From contig JALEOD010000025.1 of NCBI GenBank assembly GCA_022767345.1, forward strand, positions 30,860-94,859: a DNA stretch of 64,000 nucleotides, written 5' to 3'. The number at the start of each line of letters is the position of its first letter. Within the stretch, counting starts at the first letter, position 1. The stretch is from Emergencia sp. Lineage in GTDB: Bacteria > Bacillota > Clostridia > Peptostreptococcales > Anaerovoracaceae. The notes under the pieces were generated by a model. That model saw only the letters and a program-made list of their open reading frames with translations, was not told the DNA's origin and ran no database searches. Positions 7,641 through 16,437 of this stretch are shown here, one piece after another. A program made the position numbers and the translations under genes.

Positions 7641-8860
7641 TTTTCAGGAATAAAAAGGGCTCCGTCACTGTCTTCATCTGCATTTTTTTCGTGTCTCTGG
7701 TCTGGCTGATTCTCATCTTTGCGGGCGTTTCTAAGGAAAAAGCGGCAGCAGGAAGCACCAGAGCTCTTTGCAGCCTTTGGGCGGATTCGGTGCTGGCGGA
7801 GTATGATTTGAATCTGCAGGGGCGATATCAGCTCTTCGGCTTTTACGGCTATCCGGCGGAGGTAAAGGAGAAGCTTGCTTTTTATGCCAAGGACTCCTTT
7901 GACCGGAAAAAATACATCGATTATCAGGTAAAAAGCTGCAGCTTGTATGACTACAGTCTGGTAAATACAGATGTATTTGCCGGGCAGATAGAGGCGGCGG
8001 GAAAGCTTGCCTTTACGGAGAAGTTTCAAAAACCGGAGAGGACGATTACGCCGGTACATGATTATACGGGACCTTCTGCAGCGTCTGCGCTCTTTGAAGA
8101 TTTGCCCTCGGAAGGCTCCAGTAAAGGATACTCTCTGTCTGCGGTGAAAAATCTTCTGAGTTCGGCCTCTTCCATCGGTGAGGCTTTAGAAAAGAGCGGG
8201 GAAAACTGGCATGTGAACCAGTACATATTCGCGTACTTTAAAGATGCCGCAGACGATAAGGGGCTGGGACCGACTTATCTGAGCGGAGAAATCGAATACA
8301 TTATCTGCGGCAAGAAAAGCGACAGCGCCAATCAAAGGGCGCTGAAGAGGCGGATTGTGGCGCTTAGGGAAGCTATGAATCTGGCTTATCTGCTGAAAGA
8401 TCCGGTAAAGAGCAATGAAGCGCTGCTTGCTGCGGAGCTTTTAACGCCGGGACCTGCGGCGCTGGTGACGCAGAAAGCCCTTCTTTCCGCCTGGGCTCTT
8501 GCAGAGAGTTACAATGATTACCAGCTTTTAGTCCATGGGAAGAAAGTGCCGGTGATGAAGTCTGAACAGAACTGGGCGGTAGACCTTGAATCTGTTATCG
8601 CAAACCAGACGGACGGCTATATCGATACCGGCGCTGACACAGGAGAAACTTATGGAGACTATCTGCGGCTGTTCACCTATACTATGGATGCGCAGGTCAG
8701 ACTTTTGCGCATGATGGATTTGATACAGATTAACATGAGGCGGTTTTATTACGAGGACTTTCTGCTTAGAGAATATAACGGAGGGCTTGCCTTTGTGATG
8801 ACGGTCAACGGAAAGGATTATGAAACGGAAAGGGCTTATGAACATCAGGAAAAGGACTAG
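7637..8860 (+). CDS. Tad-associated DUF5702-type secreted protein
   Basis: A 407-residue protein with a TTG start overlapping the previous stop and GGGGAGG upstream. Its N-terminus, KGSVTVFICIFFVSLVWL, is a TadG/pseudopilin-like membrane anchor. The rest is an extracytoplasmic domain without Cys-rich motifs, matching what is usually labelled DUF5702 in Clostridia Tad loci. Its position between two TadE-like pseudopilins suggests it fills the TadG role, anchoring or tipping the pilus. No enzymatic motif is evident. Confidence 0.75.
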   Translation: MIFRNKKGSVTVFICIFFVSLVWLILIFAGVSKEKAAAGSTRALCSLWADSVLAEYDLNLQGRYQLFGFYGYPAEVKEKLAFYAKDSFDRKKYIDYQVKSCSLYDYSLVNTDVFAGQIEAAGKLAFTEKFQKPERTITPVHDYTGPSAASALFEDLPSEGSSKGYSLSAVKNLLSSASSIGEALEKSGENWHVNQYIFAYFKDAADDKGLGPTYLSGEIEYIICGKKSDSANQRALKRRIVALREAMNLAYLLKDPVKSNEALLAAELLTPGPAALVTQKALLSAWALAESYNDYQLLVHGKKVPVMKSEQNWAVDLESVIANQTDGYIDTGADTGETYGDYLRLFTYTMDAQVRLLRMMDLIQINMRRFYYEDFLLREYNGGLAFVMTVNGKDYETERAYEHQEKD

Positions 8861-9617
8861 GAAAACATCTTGGCGGCGAAGTCTGCGCCGCGGCAGCTAT
8901 ATCGTGGAGGCCGCCATCGTCATGCCGATTTTTATCGCGGCGACAGTGGCACTGATGTCGCTGGTTCCAACCTTTGCTGCCTGTGAAAATCTGGTATTTT
9001 CCGCGGCGGATGAAATGCGCATGGAGTCGGTCAAGAGCGCTTTCCGTAAAAATCCCGCGGCGCTGCCGGTTTTGGTAAAGAACAGAATCTGCGGGGAGAA
9101 TCCGAGGATGGATTCCTGTCAGGTTATCTTTTACAGATATTTATATCAGGATAACGGCATAGAGGATTTACTTCTTTTGGATTTGCGCGCGGCTTTTTCG
9201 GAGAACAGTCCGGCAGGGGTCTTTGACGCGATTCGCTTCGACGCCAGGCTCAAAGGAAGAGCCTTTACAGGAAAGATTCACAAGACACCGCCCGGCGCGG
9301 GGCAGGCAGAGGACGATACAATCGTATATGTTTTTCCCGAGTGGGGCACCAGGTACCACGGAAAGCACTGCACCTATATCAAAGCAAACTGCCAGATGGT
9401 GTATCTGTCACAGGATACAAAAAAAGGGTATACGCCATGTTCACTATGTAATGCCAGTTTCGCCCAAATCGGCAGCCCGGTGTTCTGTTTTACGGAAAAC
9501 GGCAGGGTATACCATCTGGCAGAGTGCAGAGTTGTAGAGCGGTACTATGTGGAAATGGAGAAAGGAAAGGCGATCAGTCAGGGCTACACGCCCTGTTCTA
9601 AATGCGGAGGTGAATAA
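8820..9617 (+). CDS. TadE-like pseudopilin with two C-terminal Cys/His repeats
   Basis: A 265-residue protein starting at ATG 8820, or possibly ATG 8838; both have purine-rich ribosome-binding sites. GSYIVEAAIVMPIFIAATVA (about 25-44) is the TadE-type leader helix. The C-terminal half carries two copies of one motif: YHGKHC...GYTPCSLC (about 179-208) and YHLAEC...GYTPCSKC (about 230-263). Each supplies one His and three Cys in a Y-H-x3-C...G-Y-T-P-C-x2-C pattern. Such a motif is known, usually single, at the ends of secreted nucleases and MBL proteins, where metal binding is likely. A tandem pair on a minor pilin is unusual. Confidence 0.8.
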   Translation: MKRKGLMNIRKRTRKTSWRRSLRRGSYIVEAAIVMPIFIAATVALMSLVPTFAACENLVFSAADEMRMESVKSAFRKNPAALPVLVKNRICGENPRMDSCQVIFYRYLYQDNGIEDLLLLDLRAAFSENSPAGVFDAIRFDARLKGRAFTGKIHKTPPGAGQAEDDTIVYVFPEWGTRYHGKHCTYIKANCQMVYLSQDTKKGYTPCSLCNASFAQIGSPVFCFTENGRVYHLAECRVVERYYVEMEKGKAISQGYTPCSKCGGE

Positions 9618-10145
9618 ATGAACAGTTACATGACGGTCAGATATGGGCAGGAGGAAATTGCCGATTATATTGTGGAGATTCTCTCTCTGGGGCTTTGCAG
9701 TCTGTTCCTTCCCGCAGGTTTTGTGGAGGAAGCGGGAGTGAGAACCTGTAGCTATAAGACGGAGGGCTACAGACCCCTTTCTTCCGTTTCGTCACTGCCT
9801 ACGGAGGCAATTTTATCTGTGGCAATCAGTCTCCTTCACGGCGCCTATGAGTGTGAGAAACATTGTATCTTTTCTGAGGTCTTTGCTATGGAGACGGACT
9901 GCATCTTTGTAGACCAGGGATTTAACCGAATTAAAATGATTTATCGGAAAAAGACGGAAGGTACGGCCTTTTCCAAGGATTTAGCAGCTCTTTTGATGAC
10001 GCTTTCAGAGAAGGGCACGGCCGCAGGAAAGGGCTACATAGAAAATGCGGCAGAATTTCTGGTTTCTGATGGGTATGGTTATAAAGCCCAGCTGCATCAT
10101 CTGGAAAATCTGCGCAGAGAAGTGTATCTGTGCGGCGTGGAATAA
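9618..10145 (+). CDS. Tad-operon accessory protein of unknown function
   Basis: A 175-residue soluble protein whose ATG follows the previous stop directly, with GGAGGTG 6 bases upstream. I see no signal peptide, no membrane helix and no catalytic motif. The first half is alpha/beta (MNSYMTVRYGQEEIADYIVE) and the second has a Cys pair in YECEKHC. Clostridial Tad operons often carry a cytoplasmic protein with a similar N-terminal domain joined to an FHA domain (possibly DUF6382); the FHA part is absent here. It is probably a cytoplasmic partner of the pilus ATPase, but that is inference. Confidence 0.65.
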   Translation: MNSYMTVRYGQEEIADYIVEILSLGLCSLFLPAGFVEEAGVRTCSYKTEGYRPLSSVSSLPTEAILSVAISLLHGAYECEKHCIFSEVFAMETDCIFVDQGFNRIKMIYRKKTEGTAFSKDLAALLMTLSEKGTAAGKGYIENAAEFLVSDGYGYKAQLHHLENLRREVYLCGVE

Positions 10146-10161
10146 GGGAGAAGGCGGGCAG

Positions 10162-10326
10162 ATGCAGCCGCCGCAGGACGATACAGTCAAAAGAGGCGAG
10201 ATGCCAGGTGAACAAATGCCGGAAAGTGAACCTGCTCAAACTGTATTGAAACAGTTGCTGTTGCTGGCGGCAAGTATTCTGATACTGCTTGGGGGACTTC
10301 TGGCAGCGGCATTGTACCGGCGATAA
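10162..10326 (+). CDS. Small single-pass membrane protein ending the Tad operon
   Basis: A 54-residue reading frame with AAGGCGGGC just before its ATG, 16 bases after the previous stop. A polar head of about 28 residues (Pro/Glu/Gln rich) is followed by one strong membrane helix, LLLLAASILILLGGLLAAAL, and a basic end YRR. It may correspond to the membrane anchor of the longer FHA-type protein in related operons, now as a separate remnant. Its short length leaves it uncertain. Confidence 0.55.
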   Translation: MQPPQDDTVKRGEMPGEQMPESEPAQTVLKQLLLLAASILILLGGLLAAALYRR

Positions 10327-10465
10327 GCGCTATTCATCAGCTTTTTCCAATATCAGAAGGATAGAAAGATTAGACTGATTTCCATGAACTTCCCTAAAAG
10401 GAGATGTCTACTTTTTTCTTTGCCGCATATGATGTAATAATCATAACTACGGGAGGCAGAAAAAA
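10327..10465. other. Intergenic gap between Tad operon and SPOR gene
   Basis: No gene is seen in these 139 bases. No clear hairpin terminator for the Tad operon and no convincing -35/-10 pair could be found. Confidence 0.4.
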
Positions 10466-10969
10466 GTGAATAAGAGAAAGATCAGAAGATACCATCGTCA
10501 AAGAAAAAATTCAGGGGTGAATCTTTTAGGAATTGTTGGTATAATGGTAGTGGCAGTTGTCTGCGGGTATATGACAGCAAGGTTTGTGATCGCGCCGCTT
10601 TTGGGCTACGATACGGAAGTTTTGAAGCTGGATTTCCCATCCAATCTGTTAGATGTCTTTCACAGCGATGACGGGCAGAGCGATGAGAAAGACGCAGAAG
10701 ACGATGAGGGTAAAGATGAAACTGACGCCGAAAAAGCTGACGCAGATGGAGAATATACCTTGCAGTACGGCGTTTTCAGCAGTAAATCGGGGGCCGAGGA
10801 GCTGGCAGGAAAACTGAAAACCGAGGACATCGATACGGAGATTATAGAGGCGGATGATCAGTTTAAGGTCATCAGCACGCAGCGAGGGACCAAGAAAGAG
10901 GCCCTGGCGCTCCTAAAGGATACCGAATCGTCCTATGCCAAGGGAATTTTTATTACGCAGCTGCCATGA
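10466..10969 (+). CDS. SPOR-domain membrane protein
   Basis: A 167-residue protein with a GTG start and GGGAGG 9 bases upstream. It has a basic head, one membrane helix (about 18-40), an acidic Asp/Glu linker (about 70-98) and a C-terminal SPOR fold beginning YTLQYGVFSSKSGAEELA (near 99). SPOR domains bind septal peptidoglycan stripped of stem peptides, so a role at the division site or in sporulation is likely. It is followed closely by rarA. Confidence 0.8.
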   Translation: MNKRKIRRYHRQRKNSGVNLLGIVGIMVVAVVCGYMTARFVIAPLLGYDTEVLKLDFPSNLLDVFHSDDGQSDEKDAEDDEGKDETDAEKADADGEYTLQYGVFSSKSGAEELAGKLKTEDIDTEIIEADDQFKVISTQRGTKKEALALLKDTESSYAKGIFITQLP

Positions 10970-10993
10970 TACCAATCACTTGAAAGGAACACT

Positions 10994-12286
10994 ATGATAC
11001 CACTATCGACCCGAATGCGGCCGGATAAACTGGAAGATTTTGTAGGACAAGAACACTTTCTGTATCCGGGCTCGCTTCTTTACAACGCAATAAAAAACAA
11101 GACCTTTGACTCGGCGATTTTTCACGGGCCGTCGGGAACAGGAAAGACCACGCTGGCTAGAATCATCGCCAATGAAATGGACAGCAGCTTTACAGAAATC
11201 AATGCGTCGACAACGGGCACCAAGGAGCTGAAAGAACTAATTGAAGGTGCCAGACTGCGCTTTTTCGGATTGGAAAAACGGACAACTTATGTCTATATCG
11301 ATGAGTTTCACAGGTGGAACAAGCTGCAGCAGGACTCTCTTTTAAAAGCGCTGGAGGACGGCGTGCTGAAGTTTATTGGCAGCACTACAGAAAATCCTTA
11401 CTTTGCCATCAACAATGCGGTACTCAGCAGGGTGCGCAATGTTTATGAGTTTAAGCGCCTTGAGGCGCCGCAGATTAAGAAAATGCTGCTGCGGGCGCTG
11501 ACGGATACAGAAAAAGGTTTTGGCAATCTGCACATCAAGTACGATGAAGAGGCACTGGATATTCTGGCCGATTTGGCCGGCGGCGACGGCAGAGTGTCTC
11601 TGGATACCCTGGGCTTTATTGTTGACAATTTGGATTTGTCCAAGAAAATCACCAAGGAAATGGTTGCAGAAGCCATGCAGAGGAAAATCGGATTTTACAG
11701 CAAAGGCGATGATCGGTACAACCTGCTGTCGGCGCTGCAGAAGTCCATCAGGGGCAGCGATCCGGATGCGGCGATTCATTATTTTGCAAGGCTGGTTGAC
11801 GGCGGCGCTGATATTCAGATGATTGGAAGAAGGCTTCTTGTCATTGCCAGTGAGGACATAGGCATGGCGTATCCTTCGGCGATTTCTATCGTTACTTCCT
11901 GCATGCAGGCGGCGCTGATGGTAGGCTATCCGGAGGCAGCCATCAATTTAGCCCAGGCAGTCATCATGCTGGCGTCAGCACCAAAGTCCAATGCTGCCAG
12001 CATGGCATATTTTGAGGCTCTTTCAGATGTTAAAAGCAGAAATATAGACGATGTGCCTATGCACCTTATGGACAGCCACTATCAGGGCGCAAAGGATAAA
12101 GGAATCGGCAGGGACTACCTCTATCCTCATGATTTCGGCGGCTACGTGGCGCAGCAGTACCTGCCGGACAATCTGTATGCCGAAGGTGTAAAATATTACA
12201 GGCCTACAGCCAACGGCTCGGAAGCCTCTTTTAAGAAATTTTTAGAAGGATTGGAAGAAAAATATGGCAGAAATCATAAGGGCTGA
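10994..12286 (+). CDS. rarA: Replication-associated recombination AAA+ ATPase RarA/MgsA
   Basis: A 430-residue AAA+ clamp-loader relative. It has RPDKLEDFVGQEH at the N-terminus, Walker A GPSGTGKTT (near 46), Walker B YIDEFHRWN (near 100, where DEIHRFN is usual), sensor 1 STTENP and the C-terminal tetramerisation domain with a DVPMHLMDSHY segment. RarA acts at stalled replication forks. Its end overlaps the start of the IspH-S1 gene by 23 bases. Confidence 0.92.
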   Translation: MIPLSTRMRPDKLEDFVGQEHFLYPGSLLYNAIKNKTFDSAIFHGPSGTGKTTLARIIANEMDSSFTEINASTTGTKELKELIEGARLRFFGLEKRTTYVYIDEFHRWNKLQQDSLLKALEDGVLKFIGSTTENPYFAINNAVLSRVRNVYEFKRLEAPQIKKMLLRALTDTEKGFGNLHIKYDEEALDILADLAGGDGRVSLDTLGFIVDNLDLSKKITKEMVAEAMQRKIGFYSKGDDRYNLLSALQKSIRGSDPDAAIHYFARLVDGGADIQMIGRRLLVIASEDIGMAYPSAISIVTSCMQAALMVGYPEAAINLAQAVIMLASAPKSNAASMAYFEALSDVKSRNIDDVPMHLMDSHYQGAKDKGIGRDYLYPHDFGGYVAQQYLPDNLYAEGVKYYRPTANGSEASFKKFLEGLEEKYGRNHKG

Positions 12287-14219
12287 ACACTCCGGCTTTT
12301 GCTTCGGCGTACGTCAGGCCATCGATAAAACAGAGGAACAGATTGCCCTTAACGGTGAAAGAGATGAGAAAAAGCGGATTTTTACCTGCGGACCATTGAT
12401 TCACAACCGTTTTGTTACAGATGACTTGGCGGCAAGAGGTGTGGGCGTGATTGAAAAAGCAAAGGACGCAGAGAGAGGAGACATCGTTATCGTCCGTTCT
12501 CACGGTGAAACGAAAGGATTTTTTGATGAGGCGCAGGAGAGAGGGCTGACTGTAGTCAACGCCACCTGTCCATTTGTAGACAAAATTCACCAGCTGGTTT
12601 ACAGCGCCTGGCAGGAAGGAAAGACTATCGTCATTGTTGGCGACAGGAACCACCCGGAGGTAATCGGCATTAACGGCTGGTGCGAGGGGCAGGGGATTAT
12701 CGTAGGAAGTCGTCTGGAGGCGGAGGCTGTAACCTGCGAAAAAGTTTTTCTGGTCTGTCAGACGACCATTCAGAAAAAGCTGCTGGATGATGTGATTGAG
12801 GTCTTTGAAGAAAAACATATTTTGACAGAAACTAACAATACCATCTGTAATGCGACAAAAGAAAGACAGGAATCCTGTAAAAATCTGGCAAAACATGTCG
12901 ATGCAATGGTGGTTGTTGGAAGCAGAAATAGCTCCAACACCAAAAAATTGTACGAAATTTCCAGAAAAAACTGCAAAAAATCCTTTTTTATTGAAAATAT
13001 TCGAGATTTACCATTGAAACAATTGCGAAAATGTAATAAAATAGGAGTTGCAGCAGGCGCATCAACACCTGAATGCGTAATTAAGGAGGTTATTGCTAGC
13101 ATGAGTGAAATGATCACGAACGAAAAAATTTCAATGGAAGATTTCATGGACGAAATCGACGCGTCTTTAAGACTACCACGCACTGGCGAGATTGTTGACG
13201 GTAAAGTACATCAGGTAACTGAGAAGGAAGTTATCGTGAACATGGGATGCAAAAAGGACGGAATTCTTCCTGTGGAAGAAGTAACATTAGAGGAAGGACA
13301 GAAGCTGACTGATTTATTTAAAGAAGGCGATGAGATCCAGGCGAAGGTTGTCAAGACAGACGACGGCGACGGCGGCATCTTGCTATCAAAGAAAAAGCTT
13401 GAAATCAATGAGCATTGGAACGAGATTAACGAAGCTCTTGAAAATAAATCGATTATTACTGTCAAAGTTGTAAGACAGGTAAACGGCGGTGTAATCGCAG
13501 CCTATAAAGAAGTTACCGGATTCATTCCTCTTTCTCAGCTTTCTGACAAATTCGTAGAAAACGCAGACGAATTTATCGGACAGACTATGGAAGTAAAGGT
13601 AAGCAGAGTTGACCAGAAGAGAGGCAGAGTTGTATTCTCCCGCAAGATTGTTCTCAGCGAAGAAAAACAGCAGAAGATTGCCGCAATCTGGGAAGGTCTG
13701 CATGTGGATGACATCGTGGAAGGTACTGTAATGAGATTTACTGATTACGGCGCATTCATCGATCTTGGCGGAATTGACGGACTGCTTCACATCTCCGAAA
13801 TTTCCTGGGGTAAACTGAAACATCCGCAGGAAGTTCTCCAGATTGGCGATACCGTTAAGGTGAAGATTCTGGCAATGAACGAAGAAAAAGGAAAGATTTC
13901 CTTAGGTCTGAAGCAGACTATGCCAGAACCATGGTCCGTAATCGACGAGACTTATCAGGTTGGACAGGTTGTTTCCGGCAAGGTTGTACAGATTAAAGAG
14001 TACGGTGCATTTATTGAATTAGAGCCGGGTCTTGACGGTCTGGTACATATTTCCGAAGTTGCACACAAGAGAGTGACCAACATTGCTGATGAACTTTCCA
14101 TCGGACAGGATGTCAACGCGAAGATTCTGGAAATCGACAAAGAAAGAAAGAGAATCAGCCTGAGCATTAAAGAAACTTTAGACGCTGATGCTGAAGAAGT
14201 TGTTTCCGAAGAAGAATAA
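12264..14219 (+). CDS. ispH: IspH (HMBPP reductase) fused to four ribosomal S1 domains
   Basis: A 651-residue fusion. Residues 1-279 are 4-hydroxy-3-methylbut-2-enyl diphosphate reductase, the last step of the MEP isoprenoid pathway; the three Fe-S cysteines lie in SGFCFGV (13), NATCPFVD (near 96) and NTICNATKE (near 193). Residues 280-651 hold four S1 RNA-binding repeats, the last two with GAFIDLGGIDGLLHIS and GAFIELEPGLDGLVHIS cores. Such fusions are known in Clostridia. The S1 half has its own in-frame ATG at 13101 with AAGGAGGT upstream and a sigma-A-type promoter inside ispH, so a free S1 protein of 372 residues may also be made. A hairpin terminator follows the stop. Confidence 0.93.
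   Translation: MAEIIRAEHSGFCFGVRQAIDKTEEQIALNGERDEKKRIFTCGPLIHNRFVTDDLAARGVGVIEKAKDAERGDIVIVRSHGETKGFFDEAQERGLTVVNATCPFVDKIHQLVYSAWQEGKTIVIVGDRNHPEVIGINGWCEGQGIIVGSRLEAEAVTCEKVFLVCQTTIQKKLLDDVIEVFEEKHILTETNNTICNATKERQESCKNLAKHVDAMVVVGSRNSSNTKKLYEISRKNCKKSFFIENIRDLPLKQLRKCNKIGVAAGASTPECVIKEVIASMSEMITNEKISMEDFMDEIDASLRLPRTGEIVDGKVHQVTEKEVIVNMGCKKDGILPVEEVTLEEGQKLTDLFKEGDEIQAKVVKTDDGDGGILLSKKKLEINEHWNEINEALENKSIITVKVVRQVNGGVIAAYKEVTGFIPLSQLSDKFVENADEFIGQTMEVKVSRVDQKRGRVVFSRKIVLSEEKQQKIAAIWEGLHVDDIVEGTVMRFTDYGAFIDLGGIDGLLHISEISWGKLKHPQEVLQIGDTVKVKILAMNEEKGKISLGLKQTMPEPWSVIDETYQVGQVVSGKVVQIKEYGAFIELEPGLDGLVHISEVAHKRVTNIADELSIGQDVNAKILEIDKERKRISLSIKETLDADAEEVVSEEE
13014..13042 (+). promoter_or_regulatory. 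Internal promoter inside ispH, upstream of the S1 half
   Basis: TTGAAA (13014-13019) and TAAAAT (13037-13042) are exactly 17 bases apart, within a locally AT-rich stretch. Transcription would begin near 13049, about 50 bases before the internal ATG at 13101. Chance matches do occur, but the pairing with the internal ribosome-binding site makes a real internal start plausible. Confidence 0.55.
13083..13103 (+). promoter_or_regulatory. Internal ribosome-binding site and ATG for a separate S1 protein
   Basis: AAGGAGGT (13083-13090) is 10 bases before an in-frame ATG (13101) that begins MSEMITNEKISMEDFMDEI, exactly at the junction between the IspH domain and the S1 repeats. A perfect Shine-Dalgarno match at a domain border is unlikely by chance. 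Confidence 0.6.
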
Positions 14220-14241
14220 TGTAGGAAAACGATGAAAATAG

Positions 14242-14283
14242 CTCCCAAAGCCTTTTAACGGCTTTGGGGGCTTTCTTAATTTT
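14242..14283 (+). terminator. Rho-independent terminator after ispH-S1
   Basis: CCCAAAGCC and GGCTTTGGG form a 9-bp stem with a 7-base loop (stem 14244-14268), followed by a T-rich tract. Confidence 0.85.
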
Positions 14284-14321
14284 CTCCCAAATGCAAGGCT
14301 TTTTTGCCCATTTTCATTGTA

Positions 14322-15164
14322 TCATCGGATGGCGGAGGGAAAAGGATAAACCAGATGGATTTGTTTGACACCGGCAATGCCGTATACCGGTTCTTTGTGA
14401 TGCAGCGCCTGATAGCCGTGGCGGGGATGGACGAAGATGGAATCCTCTTCAGGATTTCTGCGGTCGATGGCCGAGAGGACAGCATCTAACATCTCCGGCG
14501 GATAGGACGTTTTTGCATGGGAAGCCAGAATGCTGCGGACAGGAAACTTCTCCTTTAACAGCTGCAGGCGAGCAGAAAGCACCTCCGGCGGAGCGCTGTG
14601 GTCGAACATCATCCATAGACTTTTATCGATGGTATCACCTGCCATCAGTGTGCCGCTCATATGATCGAAGACGGAAAGGGAGCCTTTAGAGTGACCGGGT
14701 AGAAAAAAGACTTCAAGAATGCGGTCTCCCAAATCAAAAATCTGACCATTGCGGGCAGGCTGAAAGGGAACCTGCTTATAAGTCAGGTAAGCTTCTTCAT
14801 TAAAGTTTTCGGGGAAAGGTGCAGGGGTTTTTCCGGCAGCATGGCGCTTTCTCAAAAAAGCCAGCATGCTTTCTTTGTCACGCTGGTAGGAGTTGTAGAT
14901 AGCATATTCGTCCGGATGGATAAAAGCAGCTTGGGAAAAGCAGAAATTGCCGCCACTGTGATCAAGGTGTCCGTGGGTATTGATAATGATAAGCGGCAGC
15001 TTTGTCAGCGTGCGGATGAAGGCAGGCAGATCGCAGAAGCCGTAGCCGGTATCCACAAGGAGAGAACTTTTGCTTCCTAAAATCAGGGTGCAGCAGACAC
15101 CCGCATTTTCGTAAATATGGTAAATGCCAGGTGATACGCAGCTGGCAGTGAAGTATTCGTCCAT
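14322..15164 (-). CDS. MBL-fold metallo-hydrolase
   Basis: A 280-residue metallo-beta-lactamase-fold hydrolase. The metal motif is NTHGHLDHSGG (near 62-72), the next His is in LPGHSKGSLSVFD (near 154), and the bridging Asp is in MAGDTID (near 173). The start at 15164 is set by AAAGGAGA 9 bases upstream; the in-frame ATG 36 bases earlier has no site. It belongs to the broad glyoxalase II-like group, and its substrate cannot be told from sequence. It stands alone, convergent with ispH-S1. Confidence 0.85.
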   Translation of the reverse strand: MDEYFTASCVSPGIYHIYENAGVCCTLILGSKSSLLVDTGYGFCDLPAFIRTLTKLPLIIINTHGHLDHSGGNFCFSQAAFIHPDEYAIYNSYQRDKESMLAFLRKRHAAGKTPAPFPENFNEEAYLTYKQVPFQPARNGQIFDLGDRILEVFFLPGHSKGSLSVFDHMSGTLMAGDTIDKSLWMMFDHSAPPEVLSARLQLLKEKFPVRSILASHAKTSYPPEMLDAVLSAIDRRNPEEDSIFVHPRHGYQALHHKEPVYGIAGVKQIHLVYPFPSAIR

Positions 15165-15268
15165 GATACAGTCTCCTTTTGCATTGATGTTTTCCTTCAT
15201 TTTAGCATATATAAAAGATTTTTTCTATGGACAGCTGAAATTTGAAGATATTCCCTGTGCTGAAAGGA

Positions 15269-15297
15269 TTGTATATCGGCATGGAATTTAGTATAAT
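15269..15297 (+). promoter_or_regulatory. Sigma-A promoter for the TPR/SUFU-like gene
   Basis: TTGTAT (15269-15274) and a perfect TATAAT (15292-15297) lie 17 bases apart, about 38 bases before the start codon. Confidence 0.8.
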
Positions 15298-15334
15298 ATG
15301 AATAATGGGCTTAGAAAGTAGGGAGGAAGGACAG

Positions 15335-16348
15335 ATGGACAAAGAACTGCTGAATCAGCTCCACGAGGAAGATAAGCACGATGAAATCATAAAGCTGCTG
15401 GAAAGCCAGGAGACGGAACACGATTATGATACAATCTGCTATCTTGCGAGAGCATATAATAATAGAGGAAAAGACGGCGACTATGATAAGGCTGCGGATT
15501 TGCTGCTGATGGTCTGCGATTTCGGAAAAGAAGATCCACTGTGGCATTATCGGTTAGGCTACGCCTATTTTTTCAGTGAACGTTATGAGGATGCGATGAT
15601 GGCCTTTGAGGAATCGCTGCGGCTGGATCCTTCTGATCAGGATGTAGATTTTTTCGTGACGCAGTGCAAGGAACAGATTTTGAGGCGCAACGGACTTATC
15701 GATGATGAAATGGAGCCGGAAGTATATACCAGCGAAGAAGAGGAAATCATAGAGACGTACATAGAAGAAACCTTTGGAGAATTTGAAAGCGTGTTTCATG
15801 AGTTGATTTCGCCGGATATTCATGTGGATATCTGTGTCATTCCACCTACAGAGGAGCGAAATTTTTATACGCTGGTGTCCATGGGAATGGGCGCCCACCC
15901 CATGAACGTGCCGGAAGAACTTTCCGAATATAAGCTGCAGAGAGCGGAGCTTGTCATCTGTCTGCCGCCTTACTGGAATCTCGAAAGTGAGAAGGAAGAG
16001 TGGTATTGGCCGATCAGACTGCTCAAGGTTCTTGCCAGACTGCCGATACAGGAGGATGCATGGCTGGGATGGGGGCATACCATCGACAACGGGGAAGGCT
16101 TTGATGAAAGCACGCAGCTTTGCGGCAGCATGCTGATTACGCCAGTTATCTTCGATGAGGAGGAATATGTTTGTACATTGTCAGAAGACGAGGAAGTCAA
16201 TTTTTACCAAATTATTCCTCTTTACAGGGAAGAAATGGATTTCAAGATGCAGCACGGCGCTGATGACCTTTTAAAACAGATGGATGGCAGAGTTCTAGTA
16301 GTGGATCCGAAGCGGCAGAAATTTTCACCGGAAATACTGCTCAGTTAA
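15335..16348 (+). CDS. TPR-repeat protein with C-terminal suppressor-of-fused-like domain
   Basis: A 337-residue cytoplasmic protein. The first 120 residues are TPR-like helices (DYDTICYLARAYNNRG; LWHYRLGYAYFFSERYEDAM). An acidic linker follows (about 125-140). Residues 150-335 match the bacterial suppressor-of-fused (SUFU) pattern, with ISPDIHVDICVIPPTEERNF, WYWPIRLLKVLARLPI and WLGWGHTI. ATG 15335 is chosen because GGGAGGAAGG lies directly upstream. Bacterial SUFU-domain proteins are frequent immunity or polymorphic-toxin partners, but no toxin is adjacent here, so the role is open. Confidence 0.8.
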   Translation: MDKELLNQLHEEDKHDEIIKLLESQETEHDYDTICYLARAYNNRGKDGDYDKAADLLLMVCDFGKEDPLWHYRLGYAYFFSERYEDAMMAFEESLRLDPSDQDVDFFVTQCKEQILRRNGLIDDEMEPEVYTSEEEEIIETYIEETFGEFESVFHELISPDIHVDICVIPPTEERNFYTLVSMGMGAHPMNVPEELSEYKLQRAELVICLPPYWNLESEKEEWYWPIRLLKVLARLPIQEDAWLGWGHTIDNGEGFDESTQLCGSMLITPVIFDEEEYVCTLSEDEEVNFYQIIPLYREEMDFKMQHGADDLLKQMDGRVLVVDPKRQKFSPEILLS

Positions 16349-16437
16349 CAGCGTGAAAGCCAATTACCGAATAATACCTTTCATATTTTTCGCAGCAGGT
16401 CAGATAATAAGCTTAGAAAAAAGAAAGGAGTGCAGGT

